Of a stretch of 64,000 nt of DNA, positions 24,396 to 35,900 are shown piece after piece. Numbering within the stretch: the stretch's first letter is position 1; each line of letters opens with the position of its first letter. This DNA comes from Pseudomonadota bacterium (lineage in GTDB: Bacteria; Myxococcota_A; UBA9160; SZUA-336), in contig QJZC01000034.1 in assembly GCA_003247575.1 (NCBI GenBank), positions 1 to 64,000 of the forward strand. Direction: 5' to 3'. The position numbers and the translations under genes are program-made. The notes under the pieces were generated by a model. It was not told where the DNA came from and ran no database searches. It was given only the letters and a program-made list of their open reading frames with translations.

Positions 24396-26315
24396 CTATT
24401 CGGACGCGTACTGCGGGCCATCCGTCCTGCGTCCCAGCTCGGCCTGTCTCTCGAAGAGAACCTGGTGCCCGACGACGCGGTTGTCGTCCGGATCCTCGGA
24501 GTCGGGATCCCAGAGAATCACCTCTCCCTGCTCATCGACGAAGCCATGCACCAGGGTCTTCGCGATCTCGCGAGCACTGAGTCCATAGTCGAAGCCAACG
24601 ATCTGGATCGCGTTCACCAAGTGCACGGGGACCATGGCCGCCTTCAGCTTCACCGAGACGCGGTAGGGAGCACGGCCCGTGAGCTGCTCGCGCGGGACCT
24701 CGTAGGCTGCCCAACGCTCGGCGCCGGTGGGAATCCCCTTGCGATGCCTGCGCGCCTCGCCCGCCTGCCCCTGCAGGATCGACGAGGATCGGGCCTTCTG
24801 CAGGAAGGGGCGCGCCCTGACTCCGTAGGGAACCGGAATGATCTGGTCTACCTCGGCCCCGCGCAGCGGTCGGATGAGAAACTTGGACTGCAGGTTGAAC
24901 AGCTGATCGTCCAGCGCGAGCTCGCGATTGTGCACGTATCTCGAGTGGGAATCTCGCAGATCGCCGTTGGGATCGAGATCACCCGACTCGAAGACGAGCT
25001 TGCCATCGAGGTCGGTCACCCGCACGTGGAGCCAGACGAGTCGCTCGGCGTCGTCGCCGCTCGGTACGCTGTGCGCGCTCGTGATGTTGCGAACTCGAAT
25101 CCGGAAGCCGAGCGACTCGGAGTCGGGCTCGTCCTCGATCACCTCTCCTAGCTCGTATCCGTTTCGGAGTAGCCTGAGGCGCAGATCGCGCATCTCCCGG
25201 AGCGCGCGCAGGTTCTCTACGAGGAGTTCGCGGGCCTCGTAGCGAGAGTCGACGTCAGCCCAACGCTCCGGAAACTGATCCTCGTCGGGTTCGAGGTCCT
25301 CGAACGCATCCGTGCCCCAGCCAGCGCGCCAATCGAAGGCGAGCCACTCCGAGATCGTCGCGAGCCCCCCGGTTTCCGAGCGATCCTCGGGCTCCTCCTC
25401 CCGGATCGCTTCCATGTTGAACGGGAAGAGCGCCGGATGAATCACCGAGTAGTCGGGACCCGGGAAGCGATGGTCCGTGAGCTTCCGCGGCGGCGTCTCC
25501 AGCGACCCGAGCAGCGCTGCGGGTCCGAAGTCGTAGTTCTTGCGATCGAAGTCAGGGGCGCTCGGATCTGCCATCACCTTGCCGGGCTCGCGACCCATGT
25601 GACAATCCTGGCAATCGATGCCACGCTCCGCTGCTGGAGATCGCTTCCACTCGCTGAAGACCTCCTGGAGGCGGATCCCGTCGACCCCTGTCAGATCATG
25701 ACACGTCGCGCAGAACCCAGATGTGGACAGCGCGAAGAAGGGCTTCACCTCGGCATGTACACGACGACCGGGGCGCTCCGAATTCGTCACGAGTCCTCCC
25801 TCGCGAATGGCCTCGTCGAGTGCGCGGTTGTCCCCGGTCGGCCCATAGATCGGACTGGTGAGATCCCCCCGCTGCAACGCAAAGCGAGCGCCGAGCTTTC
25901 CGTACTCTTCCGACTGGCGGTGGCAGGAGACGCACGTAACCCCTTCGCGAGAGGTCGAGTGGCGACTGGCGTTGGCTGCAAACACCGGCTCACCGATGCT
26001 CATCCCGACCGGCGTGTGACAGCGGATGCAGAAGTCCCCCAAGGTCCCATTGGTCAGCTTTCCGAGCGCTCCCTGCATGGCATTGAAGATGGGGCTCAGC
26101 TGGGCGTAGGCGTGCTGGGAGCGCGACCATTGCTCGAATTGCCTCGGGTGACACGAAGCGCACTCCCTGGCCGATGGGAGGCTGTCTGCGCCCATGACGT
26201 TCTCGTGCATCGAGTTGACGTCAGACAAGGAAGTCTCGGATGCAGCACCCGAAGTCGCGAACAGGAGGCTCCATGCAAGGACTGGCGCCACGACGCGGAG
26301 CAGTGAGAGATTCAC
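24396..26315 (-). CDS. Periplasmic pentahaem cytochrome c
   Basis: A 639-aa secreted cytochrome, first gene of the redox operon. The start is GTG at 26315, 7 nt after a perfect AGGAGG, giving the signal peptide VVAPVLAWSLLFATSGAAS; the ORF-track GTG at 26333 precedes the Shine-Dalgarno. Haem motifs: CASCH (followed by PRQFEQWSRSQHAY, c554-like), CIRCH, CVSCH, CATCH, and CQDCH in the phrase IDCQDCHMG known from multihaem reductases. The C-terminal 300 residues are haem-free and contain HSVPSGDDAERLVWLHVRV, a beta-sandwich-like segment seen in other large multihaem proteins. Could be a catalytic cytochrome or a relay. A 111-nt gap follows it. Confidence 0.87.
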   Translation of the reverse strand: MNLSLLRVVAPVLAWSLLFATSGAASETSLSDVNSMHENVMGADSLPSARECASCHPRQFEQWSRSQHAYAQLSPIFNAMQGALGKLTNGTLGDFCIRCHTPVGMSIGEPVFAANASRHSTSREGVTCVSCHRQSEEYGKLGARFALQRGDLTSPIYGPTGDNRALDEAIREGGLVTNSERPGRRVHAEVKPFFALSTSGFCATCHDLTGVDGIRLQEVFSEWKRSPAAERGIDCQDCHMGREPGKVMADPSAPDFDRKNYDFGPAALLGSLETPPRKLTDHRFPGPDYSVIHPALFPFNMEAIREEEPEDRSETGGLATISEWLAFDWRAGWGTDAFEDLEPDEDQFPERWADVDSRYEARELLVENLRALREMRDLRLRLLRNGYELGEVIEDEPDSESLGFRIRVRNITSAHSVPSGDDAERLVWLHVRVTDLDGKLVFESGDLDPNGDLRDSHSRYVHNRELALDDQLFNLQSKFLIRPLRGAEVDQIIPVPYGVRARPFLQKARSSSILQGQAGEARRHRKGIPTGAERWAAYEVPREQLTGRAPYRVSVKLKAAMVPVHLVNAIQIVGFDYGLSAREIAKTLVHGFVDEQGEVILWDPDSEDPDDNRVVGHQVLFERQAELGRRTDGPQYASE

Positions 26316-28679
<2,364 letters not shown>

Positions 28680-28683
<4 letters not shown>

Positions 28684-29585
28684 GCCGCACCGCCCTGCGT
28701 ACGCGCGGCCTAGTGAAGCGGTTCGGCCGCGAGGTTGCGTTGGCCGGACTCGACTTGGAGGTTCCGGCGGGCACGATCTGTGGCTTGATCGGCCCCAACG
28801 GTGCGGGCAAGACGACCGCCTTCGGCGCCATCGCAGGCCTGATCCGGCTCGACGCAGGACAGGTCGAGCTGTTCGAACAAGGTCCGTTCGAACCGCTTCG
28901 ACACGCCGGCCGCCTCGGCATGCTCCCTCAGGACTGCGAGTTCAGCCGCGATACGACCGTTCGCGGACTGCTCGTCTACTATGCGCGCCTGGCCGGACTG
29001 GACACCAGCGCCGCGCGGCGCGCAGCGCATGAGATCCTCGTAGACATCGACCTAGCCGAGCGGAGCGAAGCGCGCGTGCAGCAACTCTCCCACGGGATGC
29101 GACGCAGGCTTCAGGTCGGCCAGGCCCTGCTGGGCTCGCCCGAGCTCATCCTGCTCGACGAGCCCATGAGCGGACTCGATCCAGAGCTCGTCGTGCGCAT
29201 GCGGCAGCTGCTCCTCGCGCGGCGCGATCGCTGCACGTTGCTGATCAGCTCGCACAACCTGCAAGAGCTCGAATCGATCTGCGACCACGTCGCCTTCATG
29301 GACTCCGGACGCTGTACGCACCAGGGGCCGCTCGCCGAGCTGACCAACCGAGGCTTGTGCATGCGCTACAAGCTCGAAGCCTCGATCGAGCTCGATCCCA
29401 GCGTACTCCCGCTCCCTTTCGTATGGGACGGCACCACGCTCGTCGTCGAGGGAAGGCCCGATCAGCTCCCAGCGGACGTCAATCGCCAAGCGCTACCGGG
29501 TTTGCTCGAAGCCGGCGCGCGCATCGTCGAGGTCCGCTCGGGCCGCTCGCTGGAGACAGCCTATCTGGAGAGCCGACGAGCCTGA
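28680..29585 (+). CDS. ABC transporter ATP-binding protein
   Basis: A 301-aa ATPase. Walker A GPNGAGKTT, Q-loop MLPQDCEFS, signature QQLSHGMRRRL, Walker B ILLDEPMSGLDPE, H-loop LLISSHNLQE. The signature has SHGM in place of the common SGGM, as seen in many ABC-2 ATPases. Residues 225-301 are an added C-terminal domain of the sort that follows ABC-2 ATPases. ATG at 28680 overlaps the permease stop; the ORF-track start at 28146 lies inside the permease gene. Together they make an export pump. Confidence 0.92.
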
Positions 29586-29636
29586 CCAGGCAACGCTCGC
29601 GCTTGACAGGGGAACCGCTTCCGACATCATGCGGCG

Positions 29637-31001
29637 ATGCTCGAACGCTGGTTCCAACTCGAACGCGCCGGCACCCAGGTCCACACCGAGCTCGCCGCGG
29701 GGATCACGACGTTTCTCACCATGTCGTACATCCTCTTCGTGCAGCCCGCACTCCTGGCCGCGGAACCTGCAAACATGGATTTCGGATCCGTCGTCGTCGC
29801 CACATGCGTCACGTCGGCCCTGGCCACCGCGCTCATGGGCGTCTGGGCGCGCTATCCCGTGGCCCTGGCACCAGGCATGGGCATCAATGCGTACTTCGCA
29901 TTCGTCCTCGTACCGGCGGCCGCAGAGGCGGGACATCCAAACCCATGGCAGGCCGCACTCGGGGTCGTCTTCGCGTCGGGGGTGTTGTTCCTCGGCTTGA
30001 CCTTGCTGGGCGTGCGCGAGCGCGTGATGCACGCGCTCTCCTCGAGTCTGCGCTCCGCGATCGCAGCCGGCATCGGGCTGTTCATCGTCTTCATCGGCCT
30101 GCGGAATGCAGGTTTGGTCGTGGATCACCCCGCTACCCTGGTCTCACTCGAACCGGACATCGCCCAACCGGACATCGCCGTCGCCGCTGTCGGATTTCTG
30201 GTCGCCGCCATCGCCTCTGCCCGAAAGCATCGCTTCAGCCTCCTCCTGGGAATCGGCGCCGCGACGCTGAGCGCAGTCCTGCTCAAGGTCGGCTTCGCCG
30301 GAGCGGCCGAACAAATGCCCAACTTCGCCCTCGCACAGAAGGTGATCTCGCTGCCCCCCTCGTTCACACCCACGTTCCTTGCGCTCGATGTACGTGCGGC
30401 CTTGCTCCCGAGCCTGCTCCCGTTCGTGTTCGTGCTGCTCTTCATCGACGTCTTCGATACGCTGGGCACCTTGATCGGTGTCGGCCAGCAAGCGGGGCTG
30501 ATGCAGAATGGGACACTTCCGCGCATCGAGCGCGCGCTCGCCTCCGACGCGTTGGCGACCATCGCCGGCGCTTGTCTGGGAACCTCGACGGTCACCAGCT
30601 ACATCGAATCTGCGACCGGCGTCGAACAGGGGGGCCGCACGGGGCTGGTCGCCGTCACCGTCGCAGGCTTGTTCCTCGGATCACTCTTCTTCCTACCGGT
30701 GATCTCGATGCTCGGATCGTATCCCCCGATCACCGCTCCCATTCTCCTGATCGTGGGGATCTCGATGCTGCGAAACCTCACACATGTGAGCTGGGACGAT
30801 CCGTCCGAGTCCATCCCCGCGCTCCTGATCTTGGCGGGGATCCCGCTCTCCTTCTCGATCGGCGACGGAATCGCCCTGGGACTGGTGGTGTACCCCGCCA
30901 TCAAGCTCGGTGCGGGGCGCGTGCGCGAGGTCGCTCCCGCGATGTGGGTCGTAGCTGCCCTGCTGCTGTTCTACTTCTTGGTGCTACGCGGTTCAGCGTA
31001 G
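29637..31001 (+). CDS. NCS2 family purine permease (AzgA-like)
   Basis: A 454-aa permease with 12-14 helices. AzgA-group marks: TELAAGITTFLTMSYILFVQP at the start, the alanine- and glycine-rich PVALAPGMGINAYFAF, FVFVLLFIDVFDTLGTLIGV, and GTSTVTSYIESATGVEQGGRTGL. Known members import adenine, guanine or hypoxanthine with protons across the inner membrane. The nearby adenine/adenosine deaminase makes purine salvage likely. It begins 51 nt after the ABC ATPase gene and probably shares its transcript. Confidence 0.93.
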   Translation: MLERWFQLERAGTQVHTELAAGITTFLTMSYILFVQPALLAAEPANMDFGSVVVATCVTSALATALMGVWARYPVALAPGMGINAYFAFVLVPAAAEAGHPNPWQAALGVVFASGVLFLGLTLLGVRERVMHALSSSLRSAIAAGIGLFIVFIGLRNAGLVVDHPATLVSLEPDIAQPDIAVAAVGFLVAAIASARKHRFSLLLGIGAATLSAVLLKVGFAGAAEQMPNFALAQKVISLPPSFTPTFLALDVRAALLPSLLPFVFVLLFIDVFDTLGTLIGVGQQAGLMQNGTLPRIERALASDALATIAGACLGTSTVTSYIESATGVEQGGRTGLVAVTVAGLFLGSLFFLPVISMLGSYPPITAPILLIVGISMLRNLTHVSWDDPSESIPALLILAGIPLSFSIGDGIALGLVVYPAIKLGAGRVREVAPAMWVVAALLLFYFLVLRGSA

Positions 31002-31070
31002 GGATCGAACCGCAGGAACTCCACCACGACAGCGCTTTCGGGCGCGACAGGATATGCTGGGCGCATCGCC

Positions 31071-32879
31071 ATGACATCGCCCGCAGCGCCCGGTGATTCG
31101 TTCGATCAACGTCCCGCGATGGATGATCTTGTAGCCCTGCGCGAGCGCGTGTTGCTGAACTCCGTGCGGGTCACGGCGGTAGCGGTGCCGTTCATCGCCG
31201 CGGTCCTGATCGCGATGCTGAGCCTACAGGGGCGGCTGAACTCGCTCGCCCTGGTGCTTTCACTCTACACACTCTTGTTTCCACTCCTCTGGGCGGTCTT
31301 CGATCGGCTCGGCGCCGTGACTCGGAGCACGCTCCACCTGCTCCTGCTGCTCGGAGCGGCGTTGATCGTCGAGCTGCGCGGCGGGATCGGAGCGGCCGCC
31401 TCCGCGATTCAGCTTACAGTCCTGGTCATTGCGGGGGTCGTCTTCGGACGCCGCGGAATCGCCTGGACCTTCGCCGCCACGTTCGCGACGCTCGGCCTTG
31501 CCGCGTTCGCCGTAACCAGCGGGCTGGTCGCAAGCATCAACCTTCCGATGTGGGATCCCACCGAACCTGGGGTCTGGATCCGGTCTGCGCTGATCCTCTC
31601 GCTCTTCGGCGGCGGCGCAGCGATCAGTGTGAGCGACCTTCTCTCCAAGATTCAGGAGAGCACGCAGCAGCTGCGAGATTCGCTGACGAGAGAACGTGCA
31701 GAGCACGCAGCCCGCGTGAAGGCCGAGGCCGCGCAAGCCGAAGCGCGCGATGCTCTGGAGGAGGCCCAGCGGCTCGAGGTGATCGGACGCCTGGCTGGGG
31801 GAATCGCCCACGACTACAACAACGCACTCACCGTGATCCTGGCCGCCGCCGAGGTCGTGCGCGCAGAGCCCAGCTTGAGCACAGACGCCCGCGCGTGTGT
31901 CGAAGACATCAGCCAGACGGCGCTCCGATCCGCAGAGCTCACGCGTAGCTTGCTCACCCTGGGGCGGCGCGAGGTGTCCAAACCTGCCCTAATCGAGGTG
32001 AGTCCCTTCATACGCCAGCTGGCACGACGACTGAGGCGCACGATTCCCCGATCGATTCAGCTCTCCGTGGCACCCGACTCGGAAGGACACGTGAGGGCCG
32101 ACCCGAGGCAGCTGGAACGTGCGCTCACCAACCTGATCCTGAATGCGCGAGACGCGGTACAACCCGAGGGGCAGATCGAGATATCGAGCCGCCTGATCCA
32201 GCTCGACGACGACGAGCGCGGGCTTCCGACCGGCACCTACGTAGAGCTTCAGATCCGGGACTCTGGGCACGGAATGACCCCGGAGACTCGTCAGCGCATC
32301 TTCGAGCCATTCTTCTCCACGAAGCCGCTCGAACAAGGCTCCGGCCTCGGGATGACGGTCGTGAAGGCCTTCGCCGAAGAGGTCCAGGGAAGGCTCGAGA
32401 TCTCGTCCAGGCCCGATCAGGGGACGACGATCACACTTCTGATTCCACACTCGCCCGGCCGCATCGAGTCGCCCCGCGAGGCACGCGCGGAGCGTGTGCT
32501 CCGTCCCGAGCCCGCATGGATCGTGGTCGTCGATGGCGATTCCCAGGTCCTCGCCGCGATGACGCGCGCGCTCCAGTCCAGGGGCTTCCAGGTGCGTCCC
32601 GCCATGAGCTTCGAACAAGCGCTCGCCCTGATCGAGGATCAGAGGGTGCTCATCGACCTACTCTGCGTCGACAGCACGACCCTGGATCCGCACGCATCCG
32701 AACTCCTGGAGCGGAGCCGCGCGCTTCGCCCCGAGCTGCGCGTGTTGATCTGCTCGGGGTACGTCGAGGGTGATCGCCTGCGAGCGCTCATCCGGGCGGG
32801 ACAGCTCGCCTATCTGGCCAAGCCCTTCACCTCGGCGCAGCTTGTCGAGCAGGTCACCGACCTGCTCGACAAGCATTGA
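31071..32879 (+). CDS. Membrane hybrid histidine kinase with C-terminal receiver domain
   Basis: A 602-aa sensor kinase. Residues 25-195 contain about six membrane helices without an obvious periplasmic sensor domain. A coiled coil follows (about 195-235). The H-box is GRLAGGIAHDYNNALTV with phospho-His 247; the N-box is NLILNARDAV; G boxes are DSGHGM and GSGLGM. The C-terminal receiver (about 480-602) has the acidic pair in VVVDGDSQV, Asp in LLCVDSTT and Lys in YLAKPF, so it should accept phosphate. The order (kinase with attached receiver, no output domain) implies a separate phosphotransfer partner, not found here. Convergent with pilY1. Confidence 0.92.
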   Translation: MTSPAAPGDSFDQRPAMDDLVALRERVLLNSVRVTAVAVPFIAAVLIAMLSLQGRLNSLALVLSLYTLLFPLLWAVFDRLGAVTRSTLHLLLLLGAALIVELRGGIGAAASAIQLTVLVIAGVVFGRRGIAWTFAATFATLGLAAFAVTSGLVASINLPMWDPTEPGVWIRSALILSLFGGGAAISVSDLLSKIQESTQQLRDSLTRERAEHAARVKAEAAQAEARDALEEAQRLEVIGRLAGGIAHDYNNALTVILAAAEVVRAEPSLSTDARACVEDISQTALRSAELTRSLLTLGRREVSKPALIEVSPFIRQLARRLRRTIPRSIQLSVAPDSEGHVRADPRQLERALTNLILNARDAVQPEGQIEISSRLIQLDDDERGLPTGTYVELQIRDSGHGMTPETRQRIFEPFFSTKPLEQGSGLGMTVVKAFAEEVQGRLEISSRPDQGTTITLLIPHSPGRIESPREARAERVLRPEPAWIVVVDGDSQVLAAMTRALQSRGFQVRPAMSFEQALALIEDQRVLIDLLCVDSTTLDPHASELLERSRALRPELRVLICSGYVEGDRLRALIRAGQLAYLAKPFTSAQLVEQVTDLLDKH

Positions 32880-32917
32880 TCGAACCGCACCCCCTCACAC
32901 TTCGGGAGGAGTCCAGC

Positions 32918-35900
32918 TCAGAACACCTCTCGCCAGAAGATCACCTGGGCTCCGTCGATGCCCGCGGCGGGACCTTCCTCGGCCAGCACTCTTCCGTCCG
33001 AGGTCTGCACCACCACACGCGTACCGGCCAGATTGGAGGATACGATCGCCGGGCTCGTCGGCAGTCCACCTCCGAGCGAGAGGCGACGCGACTCGTTGGG
33101 CTGGGCGGGGTCGTAGTCATAGAAGCCCTCGCCATCCGCGACCGCGAACACGTAGAGGGTCGCATCTCCCCGCGGTTGGCACAGCACGACGGCAGCCCCC
33201 AGATCGGGGACGTAGCTCGCGGTGATGACCTGACCCGCGAAGGTGAGGTGGTCGGTGACGAACTTCTCGTTGTCCCCCGCGACCAGGAAGAAGCCCTGAT
33301 CCGTGAGATCCGTGTCGGTCTGCTCACTCGTGATGTCCGTCAGGTTGCCCTCCTGGAACGGAGCGCCCTTGAAGCGATCGGGGCCGATCGGATTGTCATC
33401 CTGCAGCACGTAGAAGCGATTCTCGTCAATTCCACTCGTCGTAGCGTACTCGAGATCGGTTCGCTCACCGGTGCCGAAGGCGAGGCGCAACGAGCCGTTT
33501 CCCACGAGGGATACGCTCGGCGGGAAGAAGATGTTGCGATAGTGCCCGTTCGAAGCCTGGGGTGCGAAGAAGATGCGATCGATCGGCCAGTCGTCGAGCG
33601 AGACGAGACCCGTCGTGCTGTTCGGCTTACCAATCTCGGACAGGTCCCACTTCCACATCTGCCCGCCCAGATCGCCGACGTAGACCAGGTCTGCGAATCC
33701 GTCGAAGTCGGAGTCGATCACGGCCGGCTGGCTCGGGATGGAGTAGACCATCTCGTTCAGTGGGTTGCTCGAATCGCTGCTGTACACCGCCTTCGCGAGG
33801 ATGGATCCATCGGACAGATTCACGATGTAGATGGACTTGCTCTCCGAGCTGAAGCCGGTAGTCCCCTTGGTCAGATAGGTCGCGTCGTTTGGATTGCCCG
33901 CCTCGCGGTAGCCTCCGCCGAAGATCGCCACCCACTGCTCGCGACAGTTTCCGTTGGTAAAGTTGGTGTCCTGGCCCTCGTTGTTCGCAGCACCACAGAA
34001 GTCGCCCTGGAACTGGTCCTTGATCTTGACCCGTGTGATCACGGGCTCTGACCAGGTGCGCCCGAGATCGCTGTCCGTGAACTCCCACATCAGCTTCGGG
34101 TAGGGTCCGTGCGCATCGCCCGTGCCTGCATCCGGATTGGTGATGTCGAGCGCCAGGTAGCCGTCGCCCCCGTTGCGCATGCCGGTCATCAGAACCGTGG
34201 TCCACTCCTCCGGCTCCTTGTCGGGGGTCGTGGCGTCGTCCGTCTCAGCAGGTAGCCAGGCATCACCGGCCGACGGGGTTCCATCGACGTAGAAGGGCTT
34301 CGAGATCCGCTGAGGGAGCTGCTTGATCTTGGTCAGCAAGAAGCCAGGGATGTAGCCGAAGAGCTCCTCCCCTTCGCGACCTGTCTCATTGAGCGTGTAG
34401 TACACCTGCTCCTTCACCGCAGGCGTCTTCGGGTTGTCACCCGTCTCGAACTTACCGGCGTACACGCCGTGCAGCATGCCATCGTTCGCCCCGGTATAGA
34501 GAATCCGCGGGCGCTCCGCATAGGTGGAGGAGAAGCTCGAGTAGCCCTGTTCCCCTTCGAGAAACGGCGGCGGCGCCGAGATCGCCAAGGGGTTCGAGTG
34601 GAAGATATCACCGAGCACCGCCTCCCTGAGCTCGGTGTCATTCCCATTTCGATCGGCATCGAAGCTGTCCTCACCATGGACGAAGCTGACGATGTCGTCC
34701 GCCAGCACCTCGGGATCCGTTACGGCCGGCAAGTCAGGATTGTAGGGGTAGTCGCCCAGATCCGACACATCGACGTCGAGGTCCCCCTTGGCGATCGTTG
34801 CCGTGGTGAACGGGATGGTCGCGTTCGACTTGGTAGTGAGCAGATTGCGCGTCTTTCCGGCCGGGAGCGAATGCAGCGCGTCCTGCGTATCCCAGAAGGG
34901 CAAGCGGGGCTCGATGAATGCACCATTGGCATCCAGCGCAGGATCTTCGAATTTGTTGAGGATATTGAAGTTCTCGTCCAGCCGGAACGCCTGCAGATGA
35001 CCGACCCAGAGCGTCCCCTCGGGGCGCGGCTCGAGGAAGGTGACGAAGAAGGCGTCGGCGAAAGTCTGACGGCTCGTCGGCACCGTGGCCGAGGTGAAGG
35101 TCGCGCTGCGCAAGATGATATCGTCGATCGCGAGCCGCAGGTCGTCGATCAGGTCTGCGGTGCTGCTGCTCGTGAAGTAGAGCCCGCCGCCCTTCTGCGC
35201 GGCCCGCTCCAAGGTCGGCGAATCGACCGTGAAACCCACCGTGTATGTGATGACGTTCTGGTCTCCGGGAAGGTCGTCGTCCGCGACCAGATCCTGAACG
35301 GGGGTATTCGGGTCGTCGAAGTCACTGATGTAGAGATAGCCGGCGACATCGGTGATGAACTGTGGATCTGCAGCCGTACCTCCGCCATCGTTCGCGAAGT
35401 CCGATCCGAAGGTATCGGTGTACAGACCGCCTGCTCCGCCGCCGAGGTTGTCCGGCGTATCGTTCTGCTCCTTGTCCCCCTTGTCGGGGGCTCCGCTGGT
35501 CATGACGATCACGAAGTTCTTCTGGCAATCGGCACTGGCAGTGATCGGGCTCGGAGGGGCCCCGACGGGATCATAGGATCCATCCGTCGTGCTGCGCAGA
35601 TACTGCGGAAACGCGCCGAGACCGACGCTCCCGTCGAAGTTGTTGGCATACTTGCCGACGTAGTAGCGTCCGATATCGAGCAGGGCCGTCCCCACTGGAT
35701 TGAAGTCCACGGGGTCGAAGGTATCCAGCGCATCGCTGATCGCCTTGTTGTTGCCGGGCCCGATGGGCACCACGACGTATCCGCCGTTGCCTTCATTGCT
35801 ACCGGTTGCGAACACGTCCGTATCCGGATCCGGAACGGGTGGCTGTGGATTCAGGGTCGGGTCGGAAAACTCACTCGAGTAGCGCGCGAGGCCGAAGCGA

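Noticed and set aside
29357-31096. 579-aa plus-strand ORF
   Set aside because: Same strand but out of frame with the NCS2 permease; Arg/Gly/His-rich, no domains.
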